From the NCBI GenBank assembly GCA_947502505.1, contig CANNAE010000001.1, positions 425,265 through 489,264 on the forward strand: a stretch of 64,000 nt of DNA, written 5' to 3'. Under the pieces are notes generated by a model. It did not search any database, was not told the DNA's origin, and saw only the letters and a program-made list of their open reading frames with translations. Positions 37,224 through 45,850 of the stretch are shown one piece after another. The first letter of the stretch is position 1. Each line of letters begins with the position of its first letter. The stretch is from an uncultured Planococcus sp. Lineage in GTDB: Bacteria > Bacillota > Bacilli > Bacillales_A > Planococcaceae. The translations under genes were made by a program, and so were the position numbers.

Positions 37224-38017
37224 TTTACTTTCCATAATGTTTCGTCCTGCAAGGGGATGCGTTCTAGTTTCTGTTGCAGTACTTGCTTTTTCAGTTCGCG
37301 TTCAGCGGTTTGTTCGCTGATATTGTAGATGCTTGCCACTTCATGAGTAGCCATTGTCGGGTATTTAATGAACAGGTCATCGAGAGAAGGCGGGGATTGC
37401 CGGTTGAGCCGGTCTTTCCCAAGCATTTCTTGTAGGATGGTCAAATAGACGTCGTATGAATAAAGGCCAGAAACTTTAACGCCTTCGTCTTCGATGCATT
37501 CATTGAAAAAGACAATGCTCGGCACTTCAGAAACTTCCATTTCCCGTGTGATGCGAAGATCGCATTGAAACGCTTTGGCGCTGTGGACCGAATGGAAATC
37601 ATCTTTGAACTCGTCTTGGTCCAGTTCAGCTTCTTCGGCTATTTCAAGCAGCACATCGTAGGAAGTGACGTTTCTCGATTGTAAAAAGAGATGTTCTTGC
37701 AGTTTGTAAAGGAATCGATTGCCTGCCCGCTTGCCCTGAAGCTCTGCCGCTTTGATGGCGACGGATGGCAGGGCGGGGTGCTCAAGTTCATCACCGGCCA
37801 TATCGGCGTTTTTTACGCTCATATTCAAGGCGGATAATTGCGTGCTTAAAATCGTCCGCATGGAAAAATAATGGCCATACTCGATTTGCATTTTGCGGAT
37901 GATGGATTGAAGTTCCCAGCATGCGGGGTTCATCGGATCCATGAACACGTATAATTCCATCGGTTTGCAGGAAACTTGGTGTTCGCGGATATCCTCTGCC
38001 AGATCCAGGTTGCTCAC
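37220..38017 (-). CDS. spxH: ClpXP adaptor protein SpxH (YjbH)
   Basis: SpxH binds Spx and speeds its degradation by ClpXP. The 265-residue protein has a DsbA-like fold: MELYVFMDPMNPACWELQ near the N terminus, the helical middle KAAELQGKRAGNRFLYKLQE, and a C-terminal extension. In B. subtilis the N-terminal motif is C-P-E-C; here it is N30-P-A-C33, so only one Cys of the pair remains, and the His/Cys-rich start is also poor. The gene starts inside the end of yjbI (ATGA overlap). With spx 5 kb away this completes the Spx control set. Confidence 0.95.
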   Translation of the reverse strand: MSNLDLAEDIREHQVSCKPMELYVFMDPMNPACWELQSIIRKMQIEYGHYFSMRTILSTQLSALNMSVKNADMAGDELEHPALPSVAIKAAELQGKRAGNRFLYKLQEHLFLQSRNVTSYDVLLEIAEEAELDQDEFKDDFHSVHSAKAFQCDLRITREMEVSEVPSIVFFNECIEDEGVKVSGLYSYDVYLTILQEMLGKDRLNRQSPPSLDDLFIKYPTMATHEVASIYNISEQTAERELKKQVLQQKLERIPLQDETLWKVK

Positions 38018-38412
38018 TCCAACTCCTCCTCACTATCGTAATCATTCACCATATGGTGTGCGGTCAAAACGAGACGGTTAAAAAATGTCTCGCGGAATTG
38101 GCCGCTGAGCCCGACTTCATCCATCGCTTCACTCATACACTCAAGCCACGCTTGAGCACGGTCTGGAGTAATCGGGAATGGATGATGTCGCGCTTTTAGG
38201 CGCGGATGCCCGTGTTCAGCTGAGTAAATATTCGGGCCGCCTAAATATTGTGTTAGAAATTGTTTTTGTTTTCTTGCGGTCTCGGTCAAATCGTCAGGGA
38301 AAATGGGTGCAAGTTGCGGATGTGCTGAGACGCGGGTATAAAAGGCGTCCACCAGGTTTGATAAAGTTTCCGCACCGATTTGATCGTACGGAATAAGCGG
38401 TTTTCCAGTCAT
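38014..38412 (-). CDS. yjbI: Truncated haemoglobin, group II (YjbI)
   Basis: A 132-residue 2-on-2 globin of the trHbO type. Visible positions are Tyr of helix B (AFYTRVSAHP), the conserved FPDDL turn, the proximal His region GHPRLKARHHPFPI and the Trp of helix G (AQAWLECM). Group II globins bind oxygen tightly; in B. subtilis YjbI has been linked to protection of surface proteins from oxidation. It is co-transcribed with spxH (four-base overlap), which fits a redox setting. The ATG follows AAAGGGG. Confidence 0.95.
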   Translation of the reverse strand: MTGKPLIPYDQIGAETLSNLVDAFYTRVSAHPQLAPIFPDDLTETARKQKQFLTQYLGGPNIYSAEHGHPRLKARHHPFPITPDRAQAWLECMSEAMDEVGLSGQFRETFFNRLVLTAHHMVNDYDSEEELE

Positions 38413-38445
38413 CGGTCTTGTCCCCTTTGTGTTTGCTGTAAATCC

Positions 38446-38474
38446 ATTCTATCAACGCACGGTAAATATCTCAA
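38446..38474 (-). promoter_or_regulatory. Promoter of yjbI-spxH
   Basis: On the minus strand, TTGAGA, a 17-base spacer and TAGAAT with an extended -10 (TGA). Confidence 0.8.
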
Positions 38475-38508
38475 ACAAATCGCATGTCTCACAAGGCGCA
38501 GGCATCTT

Positions 38509-39078
38509 TTAACGCTGGGAAGCGGCCGTCATGAAACGGGCGATTTTCTTGTCCGAAGGGCGGAGGGGGATCTGTTTTTCTTCCAGTAAGGACAGGAAAA
38601 ATTGCTTGCCGGCGGCTTCATCTGCCACTTCATATTCCAGCTCGTAATCTTCAATCCCTAGGTATTCAGAGTGGTCGAGGACGAGCAGCCCGCCTTTGTA
38701 TTCGGTTTCTGCGCGGTGGGTGGTCAGTGAACCGATAAGCGATAAATCAGAGACAGAGACCCCTAAGCGTTCGAGTTCAGCGGAAACTTCCGGCGCTTCG
38801 AATTGCTGATGGTCCAAAATGGCTGCAGCCTGGTCCTCGCTCAATACATCCGTCGTTTCGTAATTTCCGGAAGCGGCTGGTGTTTTAAGGGTGCATTCGA
38901 AGCGATTGCCAATGCTGCGAAGCCGCAGGGCCGACTTTTGGTCGCGCAGCTGGAAATCGGCGGTGTCGAAATAATGGTTGGTCTGGCTGATCGGTGCGGT
39001 GTTTAACTCCGACAGCAAATGGCTATATTCTTCTTTAGTCAGCATATTCTTGAATTCAATCTCAAGTTCTTTCGTCAT
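38509..39078 (-). CDS. CYTH domain protein, YjbK-like
   Basis: A 189-residue CYTH (adenylate cyclase IV/thiamine triphosphatase) protein. The diagnostic E-x-E-x-K is in ELEIEFK at the N terminus. Basic and acidic strands of the tunnel follow (NHYFDTADFQLRDQKSALRLR, then GLLVLDHSEYLGIEDYELEYE). B. subtilis YjbK is a polyphosphate/triphosphate hydrolase, so inorganic triphosphatase activity is likely. It lies divergent from relQ, which makes another phosphate-rich signal molecule. The ATG follows GAGGTG. Confidence 0.9.
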   Translation of the reverse strand: MTKELEIEFKNMLTKEEYSHLLSELNTAPISQTNHYFDTADFQLRDQKSALRLRSIGNRFECTLKTPAASGNYETTDVLSEDQAAAILDHQQFEAPEVSAELERLGVSVSDLSLIGSLTTHRAETEYKGGLLVLDHSEYLGIEDYELEYEVADEAAGKQFFLSLLEEKQIPLRPSDKKIARFMTAASQR

Positions 39079-39161
39079 TTGTACACCTCATAACCCCTGC
39101 TTTGGCATGGCGCAGGCTCCTGTCCTACAGGAAGCCAAGCGAAGTTGCAAAAGCAGGGTGG

Positions 39162-39193
39162 ATTGGCCGGCAGCAAGCGACAATTGCGCTCCT
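39162..39193. other. GC-rich hairpin in the yjbK-relQ gap
   Basis: CCGGCAGCAAGCG and GCGCTCCTGCCGG form a nearly complete inverted repeat around AATT, with no T run, in the 274-base gap between divergent genes. Role unknown; a -10-like TAAAAT lies about 75 bases downstream, toward relQ. Confidence 0.4.
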
Positions 39194-39352
39194 GCCGGTG
39201 GCTATTGGCTTGGCCGTTAATTTCATTATCGGATAGTTGGGTGCAATCTGCAACGCAGAGCCTTGCTGTGGTAAAATAGCGGTATGAAGAAACAGCCCTG
39301 TGCTGGGCTTAAAAGATAGAAATAGTAGGCAAAGCAGTGAGGAGGGCCAGAC

Positions 39353-40030
39353 ATGGGGCAATGGAATCGTTTTTTGGCGCCGTATAAACAAGCGGTCGAC
39401 GAGATGAAAGTGAAATTCAAGGGAATGCGCAAGCAATTTGAAACGAATAACACGAATTCACCGATTGAGTTCGTTACCGGCCGCGTGAAGCCGCTGGCGA
39501 GCATTTATGATAAAACCTTGGAAAAGGGGCTGTTGTTTGAACCGTCGGAAGAATTGGCCCGCAATTTGCAGGATATTGCCGGCTTGCGGATGATGTGCCA
39601 ATTTGTTGGGGATATCGAAAGCGTCGTCGAGTTGTTGCGCCAGCGCAACGATTTGCGTATTGTCGAGGAAAAGGATTATATTTCACATGAAAAGCAAAGC
39701 GGTTATCGTTCGTATCATGTCATTGTGGAGTATCCCGTTCAAACGATCGACGGCGAACAATTGATCCTCGCGGAAATCCAGATCCGTACATTGGCGATGA
39801 ATTTCTGGGCTTCGATCGAACATTCCTTGAATTATAAATACAAAGGCGTGTTTCCGGAAGAGATCAAGCTCCGGCTGCAACGGGCAGCGGAAGCGGCTTT
39901 CCAGCTCGATGAAGAAATGACGCAGATCAGGGATGAGATCCAGGAAGCGCAAGCCTATTTCAGCGAATACAAAGAATCACCGGGAACACGGTTTCCGGCG
40001 GATGCGGAAGGAGGTCGAAAGGATACATGA
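39353..40030 (+). CDS. relQ: GTP pyrophosphokinase RelQ (small alarmone synthetase)
   Basis: A single-domain (p)ppGpp synthetase of 225 residues, the SasB/YjbM type that forms tetramers. The catalytic core shows [37 protein letters not shown] and [18 protein letters not shown]. No hydrolase domain is present. It makes alarmone from GTP/GDP and ATP under cell-wall or stationary stress. GGAGGG precedes the ATG. The stop overlaps the nadK start by four bases, the same relQ-nadK-rluD order as in relatives. Confidence 0.97.
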   Translation: MGQWNRFLAPYKQAVDEMKVKFKGMRKQFETNNTNSPIEFVTGRVKPLASIYDKTLEKGLLFEPSEELARNLQDIAGLRMMCQFVGDIESVVELLRQRNDLRIVEEKDYISHEKQSGYRSYHVIVEYPVQTIDGEQLILAEIQIRTLAMNFWASIEHSLNYKYKGVFPEEIKLRLQRAAEAAFQLDEEMTQIRDEIQEAQAYFSEYKESPGTRFPADAEGGRKDT

Positions 40031-40836
40031 AATTTTATATCATATCGAGAAGTGATGAATTATCCAATCGGTTGATGGGGGAGGCCCGTGAATACCTAGA
40101 GGATTTCGGCATGGAATGGAACGAGGAATTTCCGCAGATCGTCTTGTCGATCGGCGGGGACGGCACATTGCTCCATGCTTTCCATAAATACAGCGACCGC
40201 TTGGATACAGTCGCATTTGTCGGGATCCATACAGGGCATTTAGGATTCTATGCTGACTGGAAACCGGTTGAGATTGAAAAACTTGTCTTGGCGATTGCGA
40301 AAAAGGAATTCGAAGTCATTGAGTATCCATTGCTGGAAGTGACGGTGCATTACCGCAATGACCAGGAATCTTCCACTTATTTAGCCTTGAACGAATCGAC
40401 TGTGAAATCCCCGGATGTCACGCTCGTCATGGATGTCTTTTTGAATGACAGCCATTTTGAGCGTTTCCGTGGGGATGGGTTGTGCATGTCGACGCCTTCA
40501 GGCAGTACGGCGTACAATAAAGCGCTCGGCGGGGCGATCATCCATCCGTCCTTGCCGGCGATGCAATTGACCGAGATGGCTTCGATCAATAACCGGGTGT
40601 TCCGGACTGTCGGATCGCCGCTCGTGTTGCCATCCCACCATCGCTGCACATTGCTTCCGGTAAAGGCGCTGGATTTCATGGTGACCATCGACCATCTTCA
40701 ATTGCTGCATAAAGACGTCGAATCGATCGAATACCGCGTGGCGAAAGAAAAAGTGCGCTTCGCCCGGTTCCGTGCCTTTCCATTCTGGCGCCGTGTCCAT
40801 GATTCGTTTATCGATAGCGAACTGTCTGAGGATTGA
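40027..40836 (+). CDS. nadK: NAD kinase
   Basis: Phosphorylates NAD to NADP using ATP or polyphosphate. The 269-residue protein has the GGDGT motif ([13 protein letters not shown]), LNESTVKS, and the glycine-rich [15 protein letters not shown]. It is the PpnK type of Gram-positive bacteria. The start overlaps relQ (ATGA), and AAGGAGG lies ten bases before it. The rluD-type gene starts four bases after its stop. Confidence 0.97.
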   Translation: MKFYIISRSDELSNRLMGEAREYLEDFGMEWNEEFPQIVLSIGGDGTLLHAFHKYSDRLDTVAFVGIHTGHLGFYADWKPVEIEKLVLAIAKKEFEVIEYPLLEVTVHYRNDQESSTYLALNESTVKSPDVTLVMDVFLNDSHFERFRGDGLCMSTPSGSTAYNKALGGAIIHPSLPAMQLTEMASINNRVFRTVGSPLVLPSHHRCTLLPVKALDFMVTIDHLQLLHKDVESIEYRVAKEKVRFARFRAFPFWRRVHDSFIDSELSED

Positions 40837-40840
40837 TGGC

Positions 40841-41716
40841 ATGAAAGCATTCCAAGTTGAATTTACCGCAAAAGAGCATGGCCTGCTTCGGGAGGCGCTC
40901 CAGCATTATGGGATTTCAAAAAGGACCTTGGCTTCTGTGAAATATGGCGGAGGCCATTTGCTGGTCAATGGCTCAGAAGTGACGGTCAGGCATCCGCTTG
41001 AAGCTGGGGATGCCGTGACCGTTATTTTTCCGATAGAAACGCAAGGCAAGGGATTGACGGCGGAAGACGGCCCGCTTGCCATTGCCTATGAAGATGAGGC
41101 GTTGTTGATTGTCGAAAAGCCGCCGGGCCAAAATACGATCCCTTCGCGTGAGCAGCCATTCGGCAGTCTTGCGAATATTGTCGCCGGGCATTTCGAACGC
41201 CACGGCATTCCCTCGACGCTGCACATCGCGACGCGTTTGGACAAAGATACGTCCGGTCTGGTGTGCATCGCGAAAAATCGCCACATCCACCATCTTTTGT
41301 CTGTTCAGCAACAGGAAAAACGCATGAACCGCCGCTATGAGGCTTTTGTCCACGGTGAAGCGGCAGCCGGAAAATCTGTGATCACTGCGCCGATCGGCCG
41401 TAAAGGCACGAGCATCATTGAACGGGAAGTGAGGGAAGATGGCAAGTTTGCGCAAACTGAAATGGAATTGATCCAGTCGACTGCAGGCATCAGCCACATT
41501 CGCCTGAAACTGAATACCGGCAGGACCCACCAGATCCGCGTCCATCTAGCGCATATCGGGCATCCCTTGCTGGGGGATGATCTGTACGGGGGCGGCCGCG
41601 AGTTAATTTCGAGGCAAGCCTTGCATTGTACGGAACTGCAACTCGATCATCCGGTATCAGGGGAGCGGCTATCTTTCACGTCCACTCTCGCCGCAGATAT
41701 GCGCAAACTGATTTAA
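40841..41716 (+). CDS. RluA/RluD family pseudouridine synthase (YjbO-like)
   Basis: A 291-residue rRNA pseudouridine synthase. An S4-like N-terminal part (SKRTLASVKYGGGHLLVNG) is followed by the catalytic domain with the active Asp in RLDKDTSGLVCIAK and the motif NTGRTHQIRVHLAHIGHPLLGDDLYGG-type region. It probably modifies 23S rRNA, though which uridines is not evident. The ATG at 40841 follows GAGGAT. Its stop codon shares four bases with that of convergent prpE. Confidence 0.93.
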   Translation: MKAFQVEFTAKEHGLLREALQHYGISKRTLASVKYGGGHLLVNGSEVTVRHPLEAGDAVTVIFPIETQGKGLTAEDGPLAIAYEDEALLIVEKPPGQNTIPSREQPFGSLANIVAGHFERHGIPSTLHIATRLDKDTSGLVCIAKNRHIHHLLSVQQQEKRMNRRYEAFVHGEAAAGKSVITAPIGRKGTSIIEREVREDGKFAQTEMELIQSTAGISHIRLKLNTGRTHQIRVHLAHIGHPLLGDDLYGGGRELISRQALHCTELQLDHPVSGERLSFTSTLAADMRKLI

Positions 41717-42450
41717 TCATATTGGTGGAAACGGTCTGGCTGGTAAACTTGCTTTGAAGGCACTTGGCAAATGTCGAGTTCCGGGAAACGCAAGGCAGTC
41801 AACATGCCGCCGAAGACACAGCCTGTGTCGATATTGACACTATGGTTTTGGAAATAAGGAGTCTCGACCGGTGTATGGCCATAGACGATCCATGGCTCAC
41901 CGTTATAGGTTTTTGCCCAATTGCCTCGCACCGGGCGGCCATCCGAATGGTATTTGCCGGTGATTTCGCCGTATAGTGCAAAAGTGATTATGCGGCGGCT
42001 TAGTGCTTGGCCGATCATATCCTGGCGCAAGCCTGCGTGGACGACGATCAAGTCATCGCGCAATCGATGGTAAAGCGGAAGCGCCTCATAAAAGCGCAAG
42101 AAACGGTTCTTGAATTGCTGTTGTTGGCCTTTTTCGAGCTGGCGCCATTCGTCTACGGTCATTTCCAACCCGTGCAAAAGCTCGACCGGGTTGCCCTTGA
42201 AAAAGCGGTATAGTTTATTGCAATGATTGCCAGGCGAATAATGCAGGATGTCTGCATCTTGCATGTCGAACAACAACTGCAACACGGCGAGGGATTTTGG
42301 TCCGCGGTCCATGGCATCGCCGACAAAAGCGAGGCGGCGGCCTTCGCTATGCACAGGGAGGCCGTTTTCAAAGCGGTAGCCGAGCTGTTCGATTAATTCA
42401 ATCAGCTCATCAAAACAGCCATGGACATCACCGATCACATCAAATTTCAT
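41713..42450 (-). CDS. prpE: Bis(5'-nucleosyl)-tetraphosphatase PrpE-like
   Basis: A 245-residue calcineurin-type metallophosphoesterase. Metal-binding motifs are GDVHGCFDEL at the N terminus, GDAMDRGPKS, GNHCNK and the C-terminal YGHTPVETP. In B. subtilis PrpE hydrolyses Ap4A-type dinucleotides and affects germination. GNHC instead of GNHE is normal for PrpE. It is convergent with the rluD-type gene (four-base overlap) and divergent from mgtE. Confidence 0.9.
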   Translation of the reverse strand: MKFDVIGDVHGCFDELIELIEQLGYRFENGLPVHSEGRRLAFVGDAMDRGPKSLAVLQLLFDMQDADILHYSPGNHCNKLYRFFKGNPVELLHGLEMTVDEWRQLEKGQQQQFKNRFLRFYEALPLYHRLRDDLIVVHAGLRQDMIGQALSRRIITFALYGEITGKYHSDGRPVRGNWAKTYNGEPWIVYGHTPVETPYFQNHSVNIDTGCVFGGMLTALRFPELDICQVPSKQVYQPDRFHQYD

Positions 42451-42537
42451 ATTCTTCAGCTCCTAACTGCTAACTGTTGATTTCAGTGTAACGCATGGCA
42501 GGGGAAAAGCTGAAATGATTGAAAGGAGGGAGTATAC

Positions 42538-43908
42538 ATGATGGAAGAAACGAAAATCCGCGATGAGGAACTGAACGAAGAATTGATGCATGAATTATTG
42601 CAGCAAGGGGATGTGGAAGCATTCCGAGAAGAATTTTTGACCCACCATCCATACGACCAGGCAAGCTTTTACGAGAAAGCGGACGGGGAAACGAGGCAAT
42701 TGCTCTATCAGTATCTCTCTCCGAAAGAAATGGCGGATATTTTTGAAGCCATCGAAGTCGACGATGACGAATACGAAGATCTATTCAAGGAAATGGATAC
42801 ACGCTACGCATCGGATATCCTGTCCTATATGTACACGGATGATGCAGTCGACGTGTTGAATGAATTGAATAAAGATCAAGTTGCCAGCTATTTGACGATC
42901 ATGGATAAGGACTCTGCCCAGCAGATCAAGGACTTGCTCCATTACGAAGAGTACACGGCCGGGTCGATCATGACGACGGAGTTTGTCGCCATTCCGAAAA
43001 ATTCGACGGTGCGTTCCGCGATGAACATCCTGCGTAATGCCGCGCCGAATGCCGAAACGATTTATTATGTCTTTGTCATCGACGAAGACCGTAAATTATC
43101 CGGAATCGTGACTTTGCGTGATTTAATCGTGGCTGATGAAGACACATTGATCGCGGCAATCATGAATGATCGCGTCGTCAGTGTGCAGGTGAGCGAGGAC
43201 CAGGAAGAAGTCGCGCGCATGATCAAAGACTATGACTTTCTCGCACTCCCGGTTGTCGATTTCCAGGACCATCTGCTCGGCATCATCACTGTCGATGACA
43301 TCATCGACGTGTTGGACGAGGAGGCGTCTGATGACTACTCTAAACTGGCTGCCGTATCCGATATGGATACCTTTGACCGCGGCCCGCTGATGGCAGCGAA
43401 GAAACGCTTGCCATGGCTTATCCTGCTGACCTTCCTTGGCATGCTGACGGCCAATTTGATGGGCATGTTCGAAGCGACGCTCGACCAAGTGGCGCTGCTT
43501 GCCGTATTTATCCCCTTGATTGCCGGGATGGCCGGGAATAGCGGCACTCAAGCGCTTGCTGTAGCTGTGCGCGGTATCGCGACAGGTGACATCGAGGAAG
43601 AAAGCAAGATGAAGCTATTGTTCCGGGAAGCAGGCACGGGCTTGATTACAGGCGTCATCTGCGGCATCGTGGTCGTGGGGCTCGTCTATTTTTGGAAGTC
43701 TGAGCTGCTGATCGGCATGCTAGTCGGCACAGCGGTTGCAAGTTCGATTTTTGTCGCGACATTGGCGGGCTCGTTTATCCCATTATTGATCCACCGAATG
43801 AAGATCGACCCTGCGGTTGCCTCCGGGCCGTTCATCACAACATTGAACGATATCATTTCCATCCTCATTTATTTAGGTTTGGCGACCACTTTCTTGACGA
43901 ATTTATAA
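42538..43908 (+). CDS. mgtE: Magnesium transporter MgtE
   Basis: A 456-residue Mg2+ channel. The order is the N-terminal superhelical domain (about 1-130, rich in Asp/Glu), two CBS domains (about 130-260, with TVRSAMNILR and DDIIDVLDEEA), a connecting helix, and five membrane helices with the pore motif PLIAGMAGNSGTQALAVAVRG. Ion control by the acidic cytosolic domain is a family property. AAGGAGGG lies seven bases before the ATG. No magnesium riboswitch is seen in the 87-base gap to prpE. Confidence 0.97.
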   Translation: MMEETKIRDEELNEELMHELLQQGDVEAFREEFLTHHPYDQASFYEKADGETRQLLYQYLSPKEMADIFEAIEVDDDEYEDLFKEMDTRYASDILSYMYTDDAVDVLNELNKDQVASYLTIMDKDSAQQIKDLLHYEEYTAGSIMTTEFVAIPKNSTVRSAMNILRNAAPNAETIYYVFVIDEDRKLSGIVTLRDLIVADEDTLIAAIMNDRVVSVQVSEDQEEVARMIKDYDFLALPVVDFQDHLLGIITVDDIIDVLDEEASDDYSKLAAVSDMDTFDRGPLMAAKKRLPWLILLTFLGMLTANLMGMFEATLDQVALLAVFIPLIAGMAGNSGTQALAVAVRGIATGDIEEESKMKLLFREAGTGLITGVICGIVVVGLVYFWKSELLIGMLVGTAVASSIFVATLAGSFIPLLIHRMKIDPAVASGPFITTLNDIISILIYLGLATTFLTNL

Positions 43909-43940
43909 TCCGTGAAATCGCCAAATGAAGCAAAATCCCA

Positions 43941-43967
43941 GAAAGTGCAATTGCACTTTCTTTTTTT
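43941..43967 (+). terminator. Terminator after mgtE
   Basis: GAAAGTGCAA / TTGCACTTTC is a perfect inverted repeat followed by seven T. Its right arm is also the -35 box of fabI. Confidence 0.85.
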
Positions 43968-43979
43968 ATGAGGTAATAT
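43951..43979 (+). promoter_or_regulatory. Promoter of fabI
   Basis: TTGCAC, a 17-base spacer and TAATAT. The -35 box lies within the mgtE terminator. Confidence 0.8.
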
Positions 43980-43996
43980 TAGTACCAGGTAATAAT
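43978..43996 (+). promoter_or_regulatory. FapR operator of fabI
   Basis: ATTAGTACCAGGTAATAAT closely matches the FapR consensus ATTAGTACCTGNTACTAAT and starts at the end of the -10 box. Confidence 0.9.
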
Positions 43997-44012
43997 ATTA
44001 GGGGGTATATAT

Positions 44013-44783
44013 ATGTCGATTTCATTAAAAGATAAAACATACGTCATCATGGGTGTTGCCAATAAACGCAGCATTGCTTGGGGAATTGCCCGTTCATTGG
44101 ACGCGGCTGGAGCGAATTTGATTTTTACATATGCAGGGGAGCGTTTTGAAAAATCGGTGCGTGACTTGGTCGCGACGCTTGACGGCAATCACGAGCAGAT
44201 CTTGCCGTGTGATGTGACGAGTGACGAAGACGTACAAAAATGCTTCGATACGATTAAAGAAAGCACCGGCAAAATCGACGGGCTTGCGCATTGCATCGCG
44301 TTCGCGAAAACGGAAGAATTGTCGGGAGACTTTTCGGATACATCGCGCGACGGCTTTTTGCTCGCGCATAACATCAGTTCTTACTCATTGACGATCGTGT
44401 CAAAATACGCGAAACCATTGATGGCAGAAGGCGGCAGCATCGTAGCCTTGACTTATATCGGCGGAGAGCGCGTCATGCCGAACTATAATGTCATGGGCGT
44501 TGCCAAAGCATCGCTTGAAATGTCTGTACGCTACTTGGCGGCGGATCTTGGGAAGCATGACATTCGCGTCAATGCGATTTCATCAGGCCCTATCCGCACG
44601 CTTTCGTCCAAAGGCGTCAGCGATTTCAATTCGATTTTGCGTGAAATCGAAGAGAAAGCGCCGCTTCGCCGCAACACGACACCAGAAGAAGTCGGAGATA
44701 CGGCGGTCTTCTTGTTCAGCAATATGTCCCGCGGCATCACCGGCGAAGTGTTGCACGTCGACAGCGGCTTCCACGTCCTATAA
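44013..44783 (+). CDS. fabI: Enoyl-ACP reductase FabI
   Basis: The NAD(P)H-dependent last step of each fatty-acid elongation round. The 256-residue SDR protein has GVANKRSIAWGIA (cofactor site), the catalytic Tyr in LTYIGGERVMPNYNV and the Tyr-x6-Lys set in YNVMGVAKAS, plus the C-terminal SGFHVL. AGGGGGT lies before the ATG. FapR control ties it to fabH-fabF 28 kb away. This is the triclosan-sensitive enzyme class; no unusual residue is noticed. Confidence 0.97.
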   Translation: MSISLKDKTYVIMGVANKRSIAWGIARSLDAAGANLIFTYAGERFEKSVRDLVATLDGNHEQILPCDVTSDEDVQKCFDTIKESTGKIDGLAHCIAFAKTEELSGDFSDTSRDGFLLAHNISSYSLTIVSKYAKPLMAEGGSIVALTYIGGERVMPNYNVMGVAKASLEMSVRYLAADLGKHDIRVNAISSGPIRTLSSKGVSDFNSILREIEEKAPLRRNTTPEEVGDTAVFLFSNMSRGITGEVLHVDSGFHVL

Positions 44784-44791
44784 AAAGCATG

Positions 44792-44828
44792 AAAAAACCC
44801 TTCCAGATTTCCGGAAGGGTTTTTTATT
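44792..44828. terminator. Bidirectional terminator between fabI and the yjcF-like gene
   Basis: AAAAAACCCTTCC and GGAAGGGTTTTTT pair around AGATTTCC; both strands end in a T run. Confidence 0.9.
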
Positions 44829-45255
44829 ATAGCGTTTTTTCCATTTGGCGATGCGGAATGCCGGCGTCCATGAACTCTGGTGAGATAATGTCGTAGCCTA
44901 GGCGTTCATAAAATGGGATGGCATGGCTTTGGGAGTTGAGCTGCAAGCGGAAATAGCCGATTGACCGGGCGTATTCCTCAAGCTGTTCCATCAATCCCGC
45001 CCCAAAATGGTGGCCGCGGTATTCGGGCAAGACACAGACGCGCTCGACTTTGCCGACGCCCTGTTCATATTCGCGAATGCGGGCAGCAGCGATTGGCTGC
45101 TCCAGTTCATAGCCGATAAAATGGGTTGCGCTATCGTCATGCTCATCCATCTCTACATGAAGGGCGACGCCTTGTTCATCAACGAACACTTTTCGGCGGA
45201 TATCAAAAGCCTGTTCTTTTTCAAGTTCAGTTTCAGCGATTTTGACTTTCTGCAA
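44827..45255 (-). CDS. GNAT family N-acetyltransferase (YjcF-like)
   Basis: A 142-residue GNAT enzyme. The acetyl-CoA site is in VERVCVLPEYRGHHFGAGLM (R/Q-x-x-G-x-G/A pattern), followed by the C-terminal ARSIGYFRLQLNSQSHAIPFYERLGY. The N-terminal FDIRRKVFVDEQGV resembles YjcF/ElaA-like members. TTG directly after the stop of the 2H gene is used as start, with GGAG eleven bases before. It is co-transcribed with the upstream gene. Substrate unknown. Confidence 0.88.
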   Translation of the reverse strand: MQKVKIAETELEKEQAFDIRRKVFVDEQGVALHVEMDEHDDSATHFIGYELEQPIAAARIREYEQGVGKVERVCVLPEYRGHHFGAGLMEQLEEYARSIGYFRLQLNSQSHAIPFYERLGYDIISPEFMDAGIPHRQMEKTL

Positions 45256-45774
45256 TTAAGCTTCATCTCCTGACAAACGGAATGTATCGAAGACGGTCCA
45301 AGAACCATCTTCCAATTGGTAGAGCAGGTGGACGCGGTCAATTGTCTCTTCGTGATCGATGCCAGCCATCTTCAATTGGCCATAAACGTCAGCATGCTCC
45401 GAATCCGATAATTTCTGTGCGATGGTGATATGGGGCACAAAAGGATGGTCCGGCATGCCGCCGAGAAAATCGGAGTGGAGGTCTTCGTGAAGATCCAGCA
45501 GCTCTTTGGATGGCTCGATTTTGAAGTACAAAGCATTCGTCACCGGAGTGAACGTGCTGACGCGCGTTGCGTGGATGCGGAACGGCTTTTGGCGCTTGGC
45601 GATATTGCCGAGCTCTTCAGCCATGGCTTTTACTTCTGTATCATCCGCTTCGAAAGGCCCTTTTAATGTAATATGGGGCGTGATCAACTCGTAATGCGGG
45701 TCATAGCGCTTCCGGTAGGAATTCGCCAAATCTTGTAGTTTTTTTGATGGAAATGCTGCAATGCCATATTTCAT
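45256..45774 (-). CDS. 2H phosphoesterase superfamily protein (YjcG-like)
   Basis: A 172-residue RNA ligase/cyclic phosphodiesterase-like protein. The two H-x-T-x motifs are intact: PHITLKGPF and PHITIAQKL, about 80 residues apart. B. subtilis YjcG has this fold and no proven substrate. ATG at 45774 is preferred to a TTG six bases upstream since AGGAGG lies ten bases before it. It is translationally linked to the GNAT gene (zero spacing), the yjcG-yjcF pair seen in Bacillus. Confidence 0.9.
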   Translation of the reverse strand: MKYGIAAFPSKKLQDLANSYRKRYDPHYELITPHITLKGPFEADDTEVKAMAEELGNIAKRQKPFRIHATRVSTFTPVTNALYFKIEPSKELLDLHEDLHSDFLGGMPDHPFVPHITIAQKLSDSEHADVYGQLKMAGIDHEETIDRVHLLYQLEDGSWTVFDTFRLSGDEA

Positions 45775-45850
45775 AATCAATAGACCTCCTCATCTAATAA
45801 ATACTCTTCTTCTTAATTGTATCAAATTGTACGCTTTGTTTCCTTAAGGC

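Noticed and set aside
42451..42537. Magnesium riboswitch upstream of mgtE
   Set aside because: The gap is only 87 bases and divergent from prpE; no M-box elements are visible.
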